64,000 nucleotides of DNA, taken from the NCBI RefSeq assembly GCF_032773895.1, contig NZ_CP120416.1, positions 804,001 through 868,000 on the forward strand, written 5' to 3'. The notes under the pieces were generated by a model. That model was given only the letters and a program-made list of their open reading frames with translations. It ran no database searches and had not been told where the DNA came from. The stretch comes from Teredinibacter sp. KSP-S5-2 (lineage in GTDB: Bacteria; Pseudomonadota; Gammaproteobacteria; Pseudomonadales; Cellvibrionaceae). Shown one piece after another: positions 1 through 11,900 of this stretch (position 1 is its first letter; every line of letters begins with the position of its first letter). A program made the position numbers and the translations under genes.

Positions 1-341
1 TGAAGCGTTTCTACGAGAGAATTCTGTCCAACGTTGTGTCGGAAACCCCTGAGCGTTGTTGTTATGTGGTGAAAACCGCATTGGAATTATCCGGTGAAGA
101 ACCCGATATCCAGGCGATGATTCAGGAGTATTTCAAGGCGGTTGAGCACAATATTATCGCAGCTATCACTCAGGGGCAGGAAATTGGTGAGGTGACCCGA
201 GCGCAGTCGGCAGAGGCGCTTGGTAAGCTTTTGCTGAATTCTTTGTATGGTATCAACGTTGAAAGCATGATTAATCCAAAGTTCTCTGACCTGGAGTTAA
301 TGAAAGAAACGTTGTTTACGATGTTGGCAGTAAGGCACTAA
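1..341 (+). CDS. TetR-family-like transcriptional regulator, C-terminal part (5' end outside window)
   Basis: The frame is open to the left edge of the window and ends at 341, so only about 112 C-terminal residues are present. They are helix-rich, with segments such as YERILSNVV, ALELSGEEPDIQAMIQEYF and LGKLLLNSLYGINV, which resembles the ligand-binding and dimerisation domain of TetR regulators. The DNA-binding N-terminus lies outside, so the assignment is tentative. A GTG at 36 could be mistaken for a start, but reading continues upstream of it. Confidence 0.55.
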   Translation, partial: KRFYERILSNVVSETPERCCYVVKTALELSGEEPDIQAMIQEYFKAVEHNIIAAITQGQEIGEVTRAQSAEALGKLLLNSLYGINVESMINPKFSDLELMKETLFTMLAVRH

Positions 342-597
342 AGGCTGTGGTGCCAAACTATTTTTATTTTCTTCCTCCTATGGTCTGCCAGGACGAAAGT
401 GTTTCCAGGCTGCTCTATTTAATTCAGATACTGAATACCTTCCAGGTAGGTAGCAAGTAAATCAGAAGCAATGAACTCGACCGTCGACAGCAGGGATGCT
501 GGCGACGAGCCTCCATGGATGGATTAACGGCGTGTCGAAGAATTGCTTCTGCTTGCTGTCCAGAAAGCTTTCATAACTTTTGTATTCCTTTACCTGG

Positions 598-849
598 CTA
601 TTCTTCTGCGTTTTCACTTTTATCTTTTAGTAGTTCCTGCCGTTCGCGTTCGTAATCTTCATAGCTTTTGTCGAACTGCTTGATACATTCCTCATATTCA
701 ATATCAAACCTTCTCATACACTCCTGTTTTTCCCTTTCTTGCAGCCCCTTATACGCAGATTCATGGGTGCAGGAAGACAAAATCAAAATAGCGATCGTAG
801 CGAAGAGAATACGAAGAGAAAATGTGTCATTGCGTTGTGTGTGTGTCAT
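598..849 (-). CDS. small lipoprotein, function unknown
   Basis: This encodes an 83-residue protein read from the ATG at 849. A longer reading from a TTG at 879 is less likely. A hydrophobic stretch (LFATIAILIL) followed by SSC forms a lipobox, so export and lipidation at this Cys are predicted. The mature part is short, highly charged and probably helical or coiled (ERQELLKDKSEN). I recognise no family. It stands alone between the TetR-like gene and the yaiI-like gene. Confidence 0.5.
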   Translation of the reverse strand: MTHTQRNDTFSLRILFATIAILILSSCTHESAYKGLQEREKQECMRRFDIEYEECIKQFDKSYEDYERERQELLKDKSENAEE

Positions 850-1036
850 TAGATGCTCATGGAAAATAAAAGACTTCAATTAGATACACACTATGCCATT
901 ATGTTCGGCAGATATTGTTTTCAATTGTTATCGGCTTGTTGCTATTTATTCTCCGGGCAGGTGAGCTTTTTACCTTTGCCGAATAGCGACATTATTCAGC
1001 AAAGGCTTTGATTGTCGGAGTCGAAATAGAAAGGCG

Positions 1037-1492
1037 TTACCTTTTTTGTTGGAGATATCGGTCCAAATGATCGGCAAATTGTTTGATCTCGGTTTTACCT
1101 AAAGCCGATGGGCCGCCAGTGTGAATACCGCTGCCTCTCAGTTCGTCCATGAAATTACGCATAGTCAGCCGCGCTCGAATATTCGCTTGGGTATAGAGTT
1201 CGCCCCGAGGGCTTAGAGCAGTCGCCTTTTTTTCAATGACGTCTGCTGCCAGCGGGATATCCTGGGTAATGACCAAATCATTCGCACCGACTCTTTGGGC
1301 AATTTCATTATCGGCAACATCAAACCCCTTTGTTACCTGCACGAAACGGACATGCTCTGAGGTGGGGACGGGTAAAAACTGATTCGCCAGAAACGTTGTC
1401 TGGATCATTCTGCGTTCTGCAGCACGGCAAATAATCTGTCTTATTGCAACCGGGCAGGCATCGGCATCCACCCAGATCTTTATATCACTCAA
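1037..1492 (-). CDS. yaiI: YaiI/YqxD family protein (UPF0178, DUF188)
   Basis: A 151-residue protein, full length for the family. It opens with the family signature [15 protein letters not shown] and contains VTQDIPLAA and the closing [20 protein letters not shown]. The family is widespread and PIN-like with conserved acidic residues; its substrate is not established. The start appears to be TTG at 1492, with GGAG nine bases upstream and no ATG nearby in frame. It is transcribed away from the sulP gene. Confidence 0.9.
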   Translation of the reverse strand: MSDIKIWVDADACPVAIRQIICRAAERRMIQTTFLANQFLPVPTSEHVRFVQVTKGFDVADNEIAQRVGANDLVITQDIPLAADVIEKKATALSPRGELYTQANIRARLTMRNFMDELRGSGIHTGGPSALGKTEIKQFADHLDRYLQQKR

Positions 1493-1684
1493 ACTTTAAT
1501 ACTCCATCGTAGGGCTCTGGCCGGGATGATTAAAACGTGTGTCCATTGAGGAATCAGGCGTGTTTCGTTAGAATGCGCGCCTTCCCATTCGTTGATAATA
1601 ACAATTCCTTCGTAGTGGTATCACAAAACATTCCCGTGTTTAGCGAAATAAGCACGCCATCTGTAAGTAAATTGAGAAAAATTC

Positions 1685-3250
1685 ATGTTTGAACTTCACC
1701 CGAGCAAAGTCGCGTCGGTAAAAAATGATGTATTGTCTGGCTTAACTGTGGCCCTGGCGCTGGTTCCGGAAGCCGTAGCCTTTGCTTTTGTTGCTGGTGT
1801 AGAACCTCTGGTTGGTTTGTATGCAGCCTTTATGGTTGGTTTGATTACCGCGGCATTTGGTGGTCGCCCTGGAATGATCTCCGGCGCAACGGGCGCTCTG
1901 GCGGTGGTGATGGTGGCTTTGGTTGCCGATCACGGAGTTGAATATCTTTTTGCCACAGTTGTTTTAATGGGTTTTTTACAGATGTTGGCCGGGGCTTTGA
2001 GGCTGGGTAAATTTATTCGCATGGTGCCGCATCCGGTGATGCTGGGGTTTGTAAACGGTTTGGCGATTGTGATTTTTCTCGCTCAATTGGGGCAGTTTGG
2101 CACACCCGGTGAGGCAGGATGGTTAGCGGGAACTGCAATGGAAGGTTCGATATTGGATGTGGCGTGGCTAGAGGGGCAACAGCTGTACATGCTCGTTGGA
2201 TTGGTAGCGTTAACCATGGCGATTATTCACTTCCTGCCCAAATTGACCACCGCGATACCATCTTCTTTGGCTGCAATCGTAGTGGTATCGCTGCTGGTTG
2301 TCGGGTTTAACCTGGACACCCGAGTGGTCGGTGATGTGGCTTCAATCAAAGGTGGTTTGCCCAGTTTTCATATTCCCGCGGTACCACTCAATTTCGAAAC
2401 ATTAAAAATTATCTTCCCGTATGCGGTTATTCTTGCCGCAATAGGTTTGATTGAATCCTTGTTAACCCTGCGTTTGGTGGATGAGATTACCGAAACCCGA
2501 GGTCGAGGTAACCGTGAATGTGCTGCACAAGGGGCGGCCAACGTGTTAACAGGTTTTTTCGGTGGAATGGGGGGATGCGCCATGATCGGGCAAAGCATGA
2601 TCAACGTGAACTCGGGTGGTCGTGGTCGTTTATCCGGTGTTTCTGCTGCGTTGTTTTTATTGGCATTTATTCTTATCGCTTCACCCCTGATCGAGCGTAT
2701 TCCTTTAGCAGCGCTTATCGGAGTAATGTTTGTGGTGGTGATTGGCACCTTTGAATGGAGTAGCTTTCGAATTATTCGCAAAGTACCCCGCAGTGATGCT
2801 TTGGTGTTGATACTGGTTTCAGCCGTGACGGTATTTACCGATCTGGCTGTAGCCGTAGTAGTTGGTGTGATTGTTTCTGCATTAGTGTTTGCCTGGGAAC
2901 AAGCAAAGCATATCCGTGTTATTTCGAAAGAAGATCATAAAGGTTCAACCGTTTACGCGGTTGAAGGTCCGTTGTTTTTTGGTTCGGTCACATCCTTTAT
3001 GGAGCAGTTCGATCCAGCAAAAGACAAGCGGGATGTGGTGATTGACTTTGCCAACTCACGCGTGGCCGATCATTCTGGTTTGGAAGCGATTGATTCGTTA
3101 GCCGATCGTTATCTTAATGCGGGTAAAACTTTGCACTTGGTACACTTGAGCGATGAATGCCGCAAGCTATTACGCAACGCCGGAAATTTGGTGGAAATTA
3201 ATGTGATTGAAGACCCCAAATACTTCATCGCTGAAGATAGCTTAGGTTAA
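1685..3250 (+). CDS. SulP-family anion transporter with C-terminal STAS domain
   Basis: A 521-residue inner-membrane protein. The N-terminal four fifths is a run of hydrophobic helices with SulP features ([19 protein letters not shown] near the start, [15 protein letters not shown] near residue 295). From about residue 410 a soluble STAS domain follows ([20 protein letters not shown]). The family exchanges or imports sulfate, bicarbonate or other anions; the substrate cannot be read from sequence. A strong hairpin terminator follows at 3272-3321, so it is monocistronic. Confidence 0.93.
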   Translation: MFELHPSKVASVKNDVLSGLTVALALVPEAVAFAFVAGVEPLVGLYAAFMVGLITAAFGGRPGMISGATGALAVVMVALVADHGVEYLFATVVLMGFLQMLAGALRLGKFIRMVPHPVMLGFVNGLAIVIFLAQLGQFGTPGEAGWLAGTAMEGSILDVAWLEGQQLYMLVGLVALTMAIIHFLPKLTTAIPSSLAAIVVVSLLVVGFNLDTRVVGDVASIKGGLPSFHIPAVPLNFETLKIIFPYAVILAAIGLIESLLTLRLVDEITETRGRGNRECAAQGAANVLTGFFGGMGGCAMIGQSMINVNSGGRGRLSGVSAALFLLAFILIASPLIERIPLAALIGVMFVVVIGTFEWSSFRIIRKVPRSDALVLILVSAVTVFTDLAVAVVVGVIVSALVFAWEQAKHIRVISKEDHKGSTVYAVEGPLFFGSVTSFMEQFDPAKDKRDVVIDFANSRVADHSGLEAIDSLADRYLNAGKTLHLVHLSDECRKLLRNAGNLVEINVIEDPKYFIAEDSLG

Positions 3251-3271
3251 TTTCGATAGGTTCTGGTATTT

Positions 3272-3321
3272 AGCAGGTGAGTCGCTGAGCAAATCAAGCT
3301 CACCTGCTTCCTTTCTTTTTT
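3272..3321 (+). terminator. Rho-independent terminator after sulP gene
   Basis: AGCAGGTGAG pairs with CTCACCTGCT across a loop of about 15 bases and is followed by a T-rich run (CTTTCTTTTTT). Confidence 0.75.
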
Positions 3322-3509
3322 ACGTTGCTCTTTCACGTTCTTCTTCTTCTTTATCTGATACTGTTCGCTGCCAGCTCCGCATTGCGGAATGCTTGATATT
3401 ATATTGTATACGGAATATGTTTCGTTTCAGTCGAACCATCAGTGTAAACGTTGCATATATGTGACATTTTAATTGTATTTAAATCTATCTATTGTTACAG
3501 AGAATTGAC

Positions 3510-3893
3510 ATGATTGTTGTATATGGAATTGACAAAAAACTCAACCCGATTAAAGCCAAACTATCGGATGTGATTCATCAATGTATGCAGGAGGTTTTGG
3601 GGTTGCCGGAAGATAAACGTGCGCACAGATTTGTGCCGCTCGCTGCGGAGAACTTCTATTACCCTGGTGGACGAAGTGATGCTTATACGGTGATTGAAAT
3701 TAATATGATAGAAGGTCGTGAAAAGGAAACGATCAAAGCGTTAATTAAAATGATTTTTTCTGAGTGTGAAACACAATTAGCGTTAGCCGAGGCGGATGTT
3801 GAAATTACGGTGAAACAACAGCCAGATTATTGCTGGGGGTTTCGCGGTATTACCGGCGACGAAGCGAAGTTAAACTATTCGATTAATGTATAA
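3510..3893 (+). CDS. tautomerase-superfamily-like protein lacking the N-terminal proline
   Basis: A 127-residue protein started at the ATG at 3510, after AGAG; a TTG at 3492 is a poorer alternative. The segment RFVPLAAENFYYPGGRSDAY and the later IKALIKMIF and VEITVKQQPDYCWGFRG resemble tautomerase-fold proteins of the larger MIF/4-OT-like class. Known tautomerases use Pro right after the initiator Met as the catalytic base. Here the N-terminus reads Met-Ile-Val-Val, so this catalytic residue is absent and activity is doubtful. Confidence 0.7.
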   Translation: MIVVYGIDKKLNPIKAKLSDVIHQCMQEVLGLPEDKRAHRFVPLAAENFYYPGGRSDAYTVIEINMIEGREKETIKALIKMIFSECETQLALAEADVEITVKQQPDYCWGFRGITGDEAKLNYSINV

Positions 3894-3899
3894 CTTTGT

Positions 3900-3926
3900 G
3901 GAGCACCCAACGCGGGTGCTCCTTTA
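3900..3926. terminator. bidirectional terminator between convergent genes
   Basis: GGAGCACCC pairs with GGGTGCTCC over a five-base loop, followed by TTTAG. It lies between the tautomerase-like gene (+) and the PEP-CTERM gene (-). Confidence 0.7.
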
Positions 3927-3941
3927 GATGCCTTTATACTC

Positions 3942-4709
3942 TTACACTTTTCTTCGTCGAAATGCCAAAGCAATTATTCCCAAACCCAAAAGACCTAAGG
4001 TAGCCGGTTCGGGAACGGCTGTAATACCGTTGGTTACCCGTAGGTTATCAATAAACACGCTATCAAAATAGCTCGGGTCGTCAATACTGCTTTTATTGCC
4101 AAATGAAAACCGCATAGACTCGATATCCGGGTCTGAAGGGCTAAAAGAATCAGAAAAGACTTTGGAATGGTCGATATAAAAATCCCAGGTATTCCCGATT
4201 AAATCAATATCGATAAGCATATTCAACGCTTGATTATTGTCGAATTTTCCAATGGTGTTTTTTATATATGTTCCATAGGACTCTGCAGTGATATTTCCCG
4301 TGCTTTCAAAATACACATTTCGCACCTGAGGGGTATCAAACAGTAGCGTGAATTGATTGGCTGAATTGTTGTTTGCGAAATTTTCAGCGTAAAAATCAAA
4401 AGAAACGGTATAGCGATCAGACTGAAACCCCAAATCTAATTCTATCTGGTCGTAGTAAAAACTCCCCTTGTTTCCAAGTGTATTAAATTTCAACGCGTTC
4501 CCGTCCAGCGGGCTATTTGATTGAACTAAAGGTTCGCCGAACACAACCTCAGATGGCGTGTCCGAATCGCCATTTGCCATCGGCGACAAACCTGGAGTAT
4601 GTGTTGGGGATGAAAAATCAATATCGTAGTAGGTGGTGGGAAGAGCCCAGGCGTTATTAATCATAACGCTGGTGAGGAGAGCGCATATAAGTATCTGCCT
4701 GTTAAGCAT
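3942..4709 (-). CDS. PEP-CTERM sorted exported protein
   Basis: A 255-residue protein from the ATG at 4709, which has AAAAGGA six bases upstream; a longer frame to 4745 lacks such a site. It has a Sec signal peptide (ICALLTSVMINNAWA) and a beta-rich middle resembling a concanavalin-like domain (YTVSFDFYAENF, WDFYIDHSKVF). It ends in a textbook PEP-CTERM tail: VPEPATLGLLGLG, a hydrophobic helix and RRRK. In this system the tail is processed by an exosortase and is usually linked to exopolysaccharide production. No exosortase is in the window. Confidence 0.92.
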   Translation of the reverse strand: MLNRQILICALLTSVMINNAWALPTTYYDIDFSSPTHTPGLSPMANGDSDTPSEVVFGEPLVQSNSPLDGNALKFNTLGNKGSFYYDQIELDLGFQSDRYTVSFDFYAENFANNNSANQFTLLFDTPQVRNVYFESTGNITAESYGTYIKNTIGKFDNNQALNMLIDIDLIGNTWDFYIDHSKVFSDSFSPSDPDIESMRFSFGNKSSIDDPSYFDSVFIDNLRVTNGITAVPEPATLGLLGLGIIALAFRRRKV

Positions 4710-5359
4710 ATTTGATCCTTTTGAATGTGAATGAGTAATAAACATGGTATAGATATTGAAAAAGCACCCACGGATGTGAGAGCTGGAATAGTGTGACAGG
4801 CCGGTGTCTCAAATCATGAGACAGTGAGGGATTTTCTTCTGTGAAGTCCCGTAACAGGTCTAATCATTTCGAGGGATATTGTTTTTTTGTGCATGCTGAA
4901 TGCGTGCGGTCTGATGGCCTGTTTATTTATTTTTATTCGGTTAATTGAATACTATGCAGTAGAACCTCTACTGTACTTTGCATGGCCAAGTGTGTGTTCG
5001 TCTGGTACCGGTTTCTTGGGTGATATTGAGAATTATTCTATTTTATAGTGGAGTGAGATTTTTTAATTCATGCTTAGGTATTGCATTTGATATCATGTTT
5101 TCTCAATTTAATTGATTGGTTTTATGGTTTGTCTTGAATGGGTTTGTTTTTATATGTTTTTTTATGTTTGGGTGGATTGTTTTTTGATGAAATAATAGTT
5201 AGACTTGCTAAAAATTGGACAGTCGTAGTAAGCAGGGAAGGTTAACATCGTTTTATTATTTGCTTTTTTCTTTCCTGATGTTATTCACTTTTTATTCTCT
5301 TCGGCCTGGGCAGGCACCTGCTTTATAGGTCAGGTGGTTTTTTCTTAAAAGGATTGATA
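4710..5359. other. AT-rich intergenic region without a gene
   Basis: About 650 bases separate the divergent PEP-CTERM gene and the small secreted protein. The middle (about 5040-5230) is very T-rich on the + strand. No ORF of interest or conserved riboswitch was recognised. It must hold the promoters of both genes, and it ends in the hairpin at 5311-5343. Confidence 0.5.
5311..5343 (+). terminator. terminator-like hairpin just upstream of a start codon (possible attenuator)
   Basis: CACCTG (5315-5320) pairs with CAGGTG (5331-5336) and is followed by a run of T. The next gene starts only 17 bases further on, so the hairpin lies in its leader. It could be a leader attenuator or the end of an unseen small transcript. 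Confidence 0.45.
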
Positions 5360-5776
5360 ATGAAAACAACACTTCTTTTCCTGTGTGGGATATTTGTCTC
5401 AGTCAATTCCTTTGCCGATGTGTTGGTCGATGTGCCTTCTATTGTTGGAAAAAACAAAAGCGAAGTCAGTGCGCTTATTGGCGAGCCGGGTTCCTGTGAA
5501 AACACAGAACAAGGTGAGCAGTGTGCTTATGCGCAAGCTGAACTGCAAATTGCATTTATTAATAATAAAGCGGACTGGATGACGGTAGAGGGTGTTGATC
5601 ATTTGCCATTTAATTCCATTGCGATGGAGAACTTGGGGTTAAATCTCGGTTCGCCATCATCGTCAAGTGATTATGAAATTCGCTGGGAAAATACGGGCGG
5701 TTTAATTCTGGTGTCACTGTATAAAGGTAAAGAAAATAATAGTGACTACGTTTTTATTAAAGCGTTTTCAGAATAA
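5360..5776 (+). CDS. small secreted protein, function unknown
   Basis: A 138-residue protein from the ATG at 5360, with AAAAGGA upstream. A clear Sec signal peptide (LLFLCGIFVSVNSFA) is followed by a small domain with two cysteines (GSCENTEQGEQCAY) and a hydrophobic beta pattern (LILVSLYKG). No family was recognised. It precedes the giant rhs gene by 200 bases in the same direction, but nothing shows co-transcription. Confidence 0.6.
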   Translation: MKTTLLFLCGIFVSVNSFADVLVDVPSIVGKNKSEVSALIGEPGSCENTEQGEQCAYAQAELQIAFINNKADWMTVEGVDHLPFNSIAMENLGLNLGSPSSSSDYEIRWENTGGLILVSLYKGKENNSDYVFIKAFSE

Positions 5777-5977
5777 AAATAATTCATCAGTATGGCGATT
5801 GAAACCGGTCTTTAAATTTCCTGTTTTGTTGGTAAGCCAAATATTTAATTTGGTGGGATGTGTTTTATCTAGGGAAGAGAATAAGTTGTTGTCGTAGGCT
5901 GTAGTCCTCTATAGCTTCTTGTGGTCTCTTTCCTTCTTGTTTTGTATTTACGGAAAACTTGTATCGTAGGGGAAAGT

Positions 5978-8900
5978 ATGGCTGCTCAGGCTATTCATAA
6001 TAAAATTCTATTCTTTGTTAAAAAAATACATTTGCTTGCGCTTATTGCTATTTTTTTTCCTCAGTTTGCCAGCGCAGTCACGCTCTATTATGCAAAGTTT
6101 ACCCCCTCTGTGGTTGATGCTGGGGGAAGTTCCACACTATCGTGGTCAAGTAATGGTGTTTACTGCAAGGTTGGTAGCGTTACGTACAACAGTAAAAGTG
6201 GTTCCATTACATACAGCAATCTCCAATCAAATAAAACAGTTAGCGTAACCTGTTCTGCGCCAATGGGTGGGAGCGCTTCTTTTGTTGCTGGTGTTACGGT
6301 GAATATTCCCAAGCCAGGAATTCCTTCAAGCTTAACGGTGTCTCCTGGCACCCTTTACACCACCTCGTCATTGGCGCATTGCACTGCGTCCGATGTTGTT
6401 TGTCAGCCGAGAGATATTGCCCAGGGAACCGTTACCCGAGGCTCGTCATCAGGGACTGTTTCAAGTTATCAAATTGAACGGAGAGTCAATGGCGGCAGTT
6501 GGACTTCGTACTACACTGGAACCGCCAATAACCTGACTTACACATTTACTCCGGGTTCCTGGCAGTTTCGGATAAAGGCGTGTAATAGCAGTGGCTGCAG
6601 TGATTATAAGTACAGTAATACCGTGTCTGTGGTATATCCGGTGCCGGGTGTGCCGACCAGTATGTTGGTGTCGCCCGCGACAACGTCAGCAACCTCTGTG
6701 GCTGCGTCCTGGGGGGCGGCGGCCAATACTCCGAGTCGTTATGTCACCCGCTATGAAGCGCAAAGACGTTTAGGTTCGGGCAGCTGGAGTAATTTTTCCA
6801 CCAGTAACACCACTCAGGCCAGTTCCACGAGTATGTCAGTGGGGACTTGGTCATTCCAGGTACGCGCCTGTAATACTACCGGTTGTAGTGCTTATCGGAG
6901 TGGTAATAGCGTACTGGTTGTTATGCCTGTTCCAGGTGCCATACGTTATCCCTCGTTAATCACGGCCTCGTCGGTAAATATTGCCTGGGACTCTGTTTCA
7001 GGGACTGTGACCAAGTATGAATTGCAAGAAAAAATAGATACCGGTAATTGGGCAACCATCTATTCCGGTACAAACATCAGTTATGAACGTTCACCGCTAA
7101 CTACCAGTAAGCGCAGTTATCGTGTAAGAGCCTGTAATGGCTCGGTCTGTGGGGATTGGCGTGGAGGCGGAGAATCTACCGTTATTATTTCCAGTTTAAC
7201 GGTGAGCAAAACCTTCTCTAACAATGGCCAATATACGGTGAGCTGGACAGCGAACACCGTTTATGGGAATGCGTTCTTTTACGAGAAATACGGTGATGGC
7301 ACACCAACCATGACGCAGTTGACGAACTCTTCGGGGGTGAAAACCTATTCGAAAACGGTTGATGGTCACTATTCGTATTACATTGAAGAGCGGGATTGTC
7401 GACAGGCGAATCAATTGGGCTACTGTCCGGTGTTGGCAACTATTCCGGTTAAGACTGTTCAGGTTTTATTTCCGCCGTCTGCTCTAGACAAGGTTGATCC
7501 GTCGACTACCAGTACCACAGAACGATCGGTCACTATCAGTTGGCCAAGCTCCCCTACTGCGTCTGAGTACGTGTTGGAACGGGAATACAATGAGAGTGGA
7601 ACCTGGGAGCAAATATATAAAGGGCCGAATGTGTCCAGTGGTTCAGGCTCACTTAATCCTGGTAGTTGGCGCTTCCGAGTTCAGGCATGTAATTTAGGCG
7701 GGTGTAGTCCTGCCACAAACTCGGGAAAAGTGGCCATTAATTTGATTACTCCAGCCCCGGTTTCCGGTATTGCGGGAGATGCGGCCAGTACAACGGGGAA
7801 TGTCACCATCAGTTGGACCGGCAGCACTCATGCCACTGAATATCGAATAGAGCTGTTGGATTATGGAACGAATAGCCTTAAGGCCAGTTATACAACCACG
7901 TCAGCGGGATTGGGAAATACAGGTCTAGCTGACGGTCAATATTACTACCGCATTCAAGCGTGTAATGTGTATGCCAACCTGGAAGCATGCAGTTTGGCGG
8001 TGCCGTCTTCGGTCGTGTCTGTTTTTAGCTCTGCGCCGCCATCCACTGTAACCAATATTCGTGTGAATAATGAAAGCGGTAGACGGGAGACGAAGGTCAC
8101 TTGGGACTCCTTAACCGGCCTGGAGTATGGTGTTAATCGTGTTGGCATAACAGCGGGTACGAATAGCAAAGAATTCACCAATAGAGTGGCAGTGTTAAAT
8201 GACTACGTTTTCCCCAACGGCAGCTATGAATACCAAGTTGTAGCCTGCAAAACGTTATACGGAATAAAAAAATGCTCACCAGCGACGGCATCAGCACCGG
8301 TCAATATATCTGCTCTTGTTGAGCCGGTTTATGCCAATCCGTTTGACGGCGTAATCGCAGATAAAACACTGGTTAACTCTGCACCTGCCATGCCGGCCGA
8401 GCCGGTGGGTGTGCTGCAGGGAGCGGCGAATGTCAGCGGCGGCTCTGCCTCATACAGCGTTCCTATTGCTCTGCCACCAGGCAGAAACGGTGTTCAGCCT
8501 TCAGTTTCCTTGAGTTATTCATCGCGTGGTGGCAATGACACTTTGGGGGTTGGCTGGAGTCTGGGCGCTGGCGGTGCGATCAGCCGTTGTGGTAACACCT
8601 ACGCCCAGGATGCCTTAACCCGGGGAGTGCAGTACTCGATAACGGAAGACCGGTTGTGTCTGAATGGCTCACGACTGATGGTGGTATCGGGAACATACGG
8701 TGCGGCAGGTGCAGAATACCGGACAGAGAGCGATAGCTTTGTCCGGATTACGCAGCACAGTGGCGGAATTAACAGTACGGTTGCATGGTTTACGGCGGAA
8801 TACAAAGACGGTTCCGTTCAATACTTTGGTAAAAATACCAATAGTAAATTAATTCATGCCGGTGTTTCTTACCCGATTAGCTGGTTACTGGAGTTTGAAC

Positions 8901-11900
8901 ACGATGCAGTCGGCAACACCGACGGCGCAGCAAATTTGGGCAACGTACCCGTTGCAGCCGCTAATTTTATTCATTACGACTACACCACCTTTGGTGAAGG
9001 TGAAAAGCTGTTAACCGAAATTTCCTATACCGGGAACAGCGAAAGCGACAAAGGTGATCGGGCGGTCGAATTTATTTATGAGCCGCGTGATGACAGGACG
9101 GTATCGTATTTAGCGGGTGGAAAATCGGAAACCACTCAGCGGCTGCACAAAATTACCACGAAGTATGGTTTAGACAGTATTTACGAATACCGTGTTGGCT
9201 ATGGTTTGAGCTTGGCGAGTGGACGATCACTGGTTAAAAGCATTACCCACTGCGCATTTGAAGGCACTTGGCAGTGCCTGCCTGCAACCCGTTTTGACTG
9301 GTTGGAAAACAGTACTATTGCAGAAGTGACCCCACTTAAAATAGGCGGGGTGGAAACCTTTGCGGGAGAAGTGTACCTGCATAATGTGATGTCACAGGGC
9401 GACGTGGACGGTGATGGTACGCGGGATTTTATCGGTTACAACGTCAATGCCGAACAAGACAACGAAGGTACCAACGATGTGGATGTCGAGTTTGGTTGCC
9501 TGCGCACAGAAGTGAAGGGCCGATACACCTGCATCGAATTAGACCTGGATTCAGACGGCATCAACGATGCGTTCAAGTTTGAGCAAGGGAAGTTGCACGT
9601 GCAGTTTTCTTCACAAAAGCCAAGCTCCGGCGTGCACCCCTACGTGAACACCAACATCTTGTTGAAAATCCCTTCCAACTCGGCGACCGAAGATGAGTTG
9701 AGAAATCCGATATATAACCGTCGTGATGAAATCCTTACGGCGACGGATGTGGACGGTGATGGGCTGCAGGATTTGGTGGTGAAATACACGGAAACGGGTA
9801 CCAGCCCCTTTTACCCTAACGAGCTGGCAGGCCGAACACAGCTCCGGGTGTATTTAAATAACGGTGGTGCTACCGCGACCCATTTTGCAACACAGGGAGC
9901 AGATGTGTACACCTACCAGGAGTTGGCCGAAACGGTGTATGGCTGCTCTATCGTAGGCTGTGGTCAGCTTCCAGCCGGTGGCCAGTATGATGTCTTTACC
10001 TACGAAGCCCTGACCCCTATTGGTGATTATGACGGCAACGGTTTAACGGATTTCATCATCGAAGAGACGATGGATAAATTTCATTTGGCCACCACCTATT
10101 ACGACCCTGTTCCTGTCGCTGTGTTACTGAATAAAAGTACGCCGGGCAATTTGCAATTTGAGCGTGTGTTAAAAGGCGGCTTTGGTGCAGGAACAACCAC
10201 GGATTATGGCCCTGGTGAAAAATACTTCCACACCTACCTGGATGTTAATGGCGATGGTTTGTCTGATACGCTAGGTTGGAGTAACGGTCAACTTGCGGTG
10301 ATGCTAAACAAGGGCGATATCACGTCAAACAGTATCGTCTTAACGCAAGTGGATAACACCCAGAGTACTCGGAAGTTTATCGAAGAGCGATACCATGAAA
10401 TTTTAATGTCTTATGGTGGAGGGCTATTAAAGCGTGCCATCGTACAGCCTAAATACAATGATGCCATGCACGCGGTTGACCTCAATGGCGATGGACGCCA
10501 GGAACTGGTTATGCCGGGGGAGCGTTTAATTTCGGTATGTTCCACCTCCGCATTTGGTTTTGAAGGCACCGTCGAAAAATGTGGGGATGAGTTGTATGGT
10601 GCGATCCAGACACAAACGTCGACATACCCGACCACTCCGATAGGGTCGTATTACTACGATGATTCTATCTACCGTTGGGACGCACTCTACTTTGATGACG
10701 ATGGCAATGGCGGTTACACCGTCAGAAAAGAGCCGACTGCTTTTGTCGGTCCAGCCTACGAAGTGCGTTTCTTTGATGCCTTTGGTGACGGCAATGTGGA
10801 TATGGTCAGCACCATCGGTTTGCGTACCTATACCGGCACCGTCTCTAAACGAATCGATACTGCGAACTCCAATTCAACCTGGCTATCCGAACTGGCCTCT
10901 GGCAGTAATTTTATTGCCGGTGCCTACATCACCCGTAACTACGGTTCGGGTAATGGCACCACCACCGGCAGCTACAACCCTGTGGATGTGATGAGCAAGG
11001 CAACCAATGGCTTTGGCGTGACAGGGGAATGGGCCTATCGTCCGCTATCCACCGGAGACACCAGTGTGGCAGGGCAGGCCCTCTACTCCACGGCACATGA
11101 CTACGTTAACCAGAGCGAGGGGTATTTCCACTTTAGCTCCAGCATGTATGTGGTCAGCAACTTCAAGCAGTCCAACGGCATTGGCGGGCTCAATGAAACC
11201 AAATACGCCTACCGGGGCGCGATGTACAACAGCAAAGGGCGTGGTTTTACCGGCTTCCGCTCGATGATTCGTGAAGACGTGGCCAACGGCCTGGTCAGCC
11301 ACACCGACTTCCATCAAATGTTCCCGATGGTGAGCCTGGTGCAGCAGCAAGGCCAATTCACCAGCGATACCTATGGTACTTTTGGTTCGAGCAATGTCTT
11401 TGGTGATGGCGCGGCCTGCACCATCAGTGGCACCTCGGAAACCAGCCTGTCCAGCTTGCCTGCCAATGCGAGCCAAGCCATTCACTTCAGCCACCACTGT
11501 TATGCGCAAAATACTGCCCATCAAATGGATATCGCGGTAACCGCGTCGGCTGGTGGTATACACAGCATCTATGCTACCCAGAATCAAAGCGTAATGCGCA
11601 AGCTGATGTGTGACACGTTACCCTGCAGCCTGAGCCGGCCCGTATCGATACAAACCAGCGAAACCACCAGCATAGATAAATGGGGCAACGCCATCGCGAC
11701 CACACAAACCCATTGGGATGAATGGGGAACGCGGGTCACGGCGGCCAGCGCCACGATTGACATCACATCAACGCAGGAAGCCGCCTGGTGGCTGGATAAG
11801 AAAACGGTGAGTAGCGTGACCCAGGATAAGGTGACAGGCCGTCATCTTGAGGATGCGTTCTCCCGTTACAGCGGCAGTGAAACCGGCTTAGACAACGCCA

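Noticed and set aside
4746-5359. Riboswitch upstream of the small secreted protein
   Set aside because: The leader has a hairpin, but no recognised conserved riboswitch core could be found by eye.
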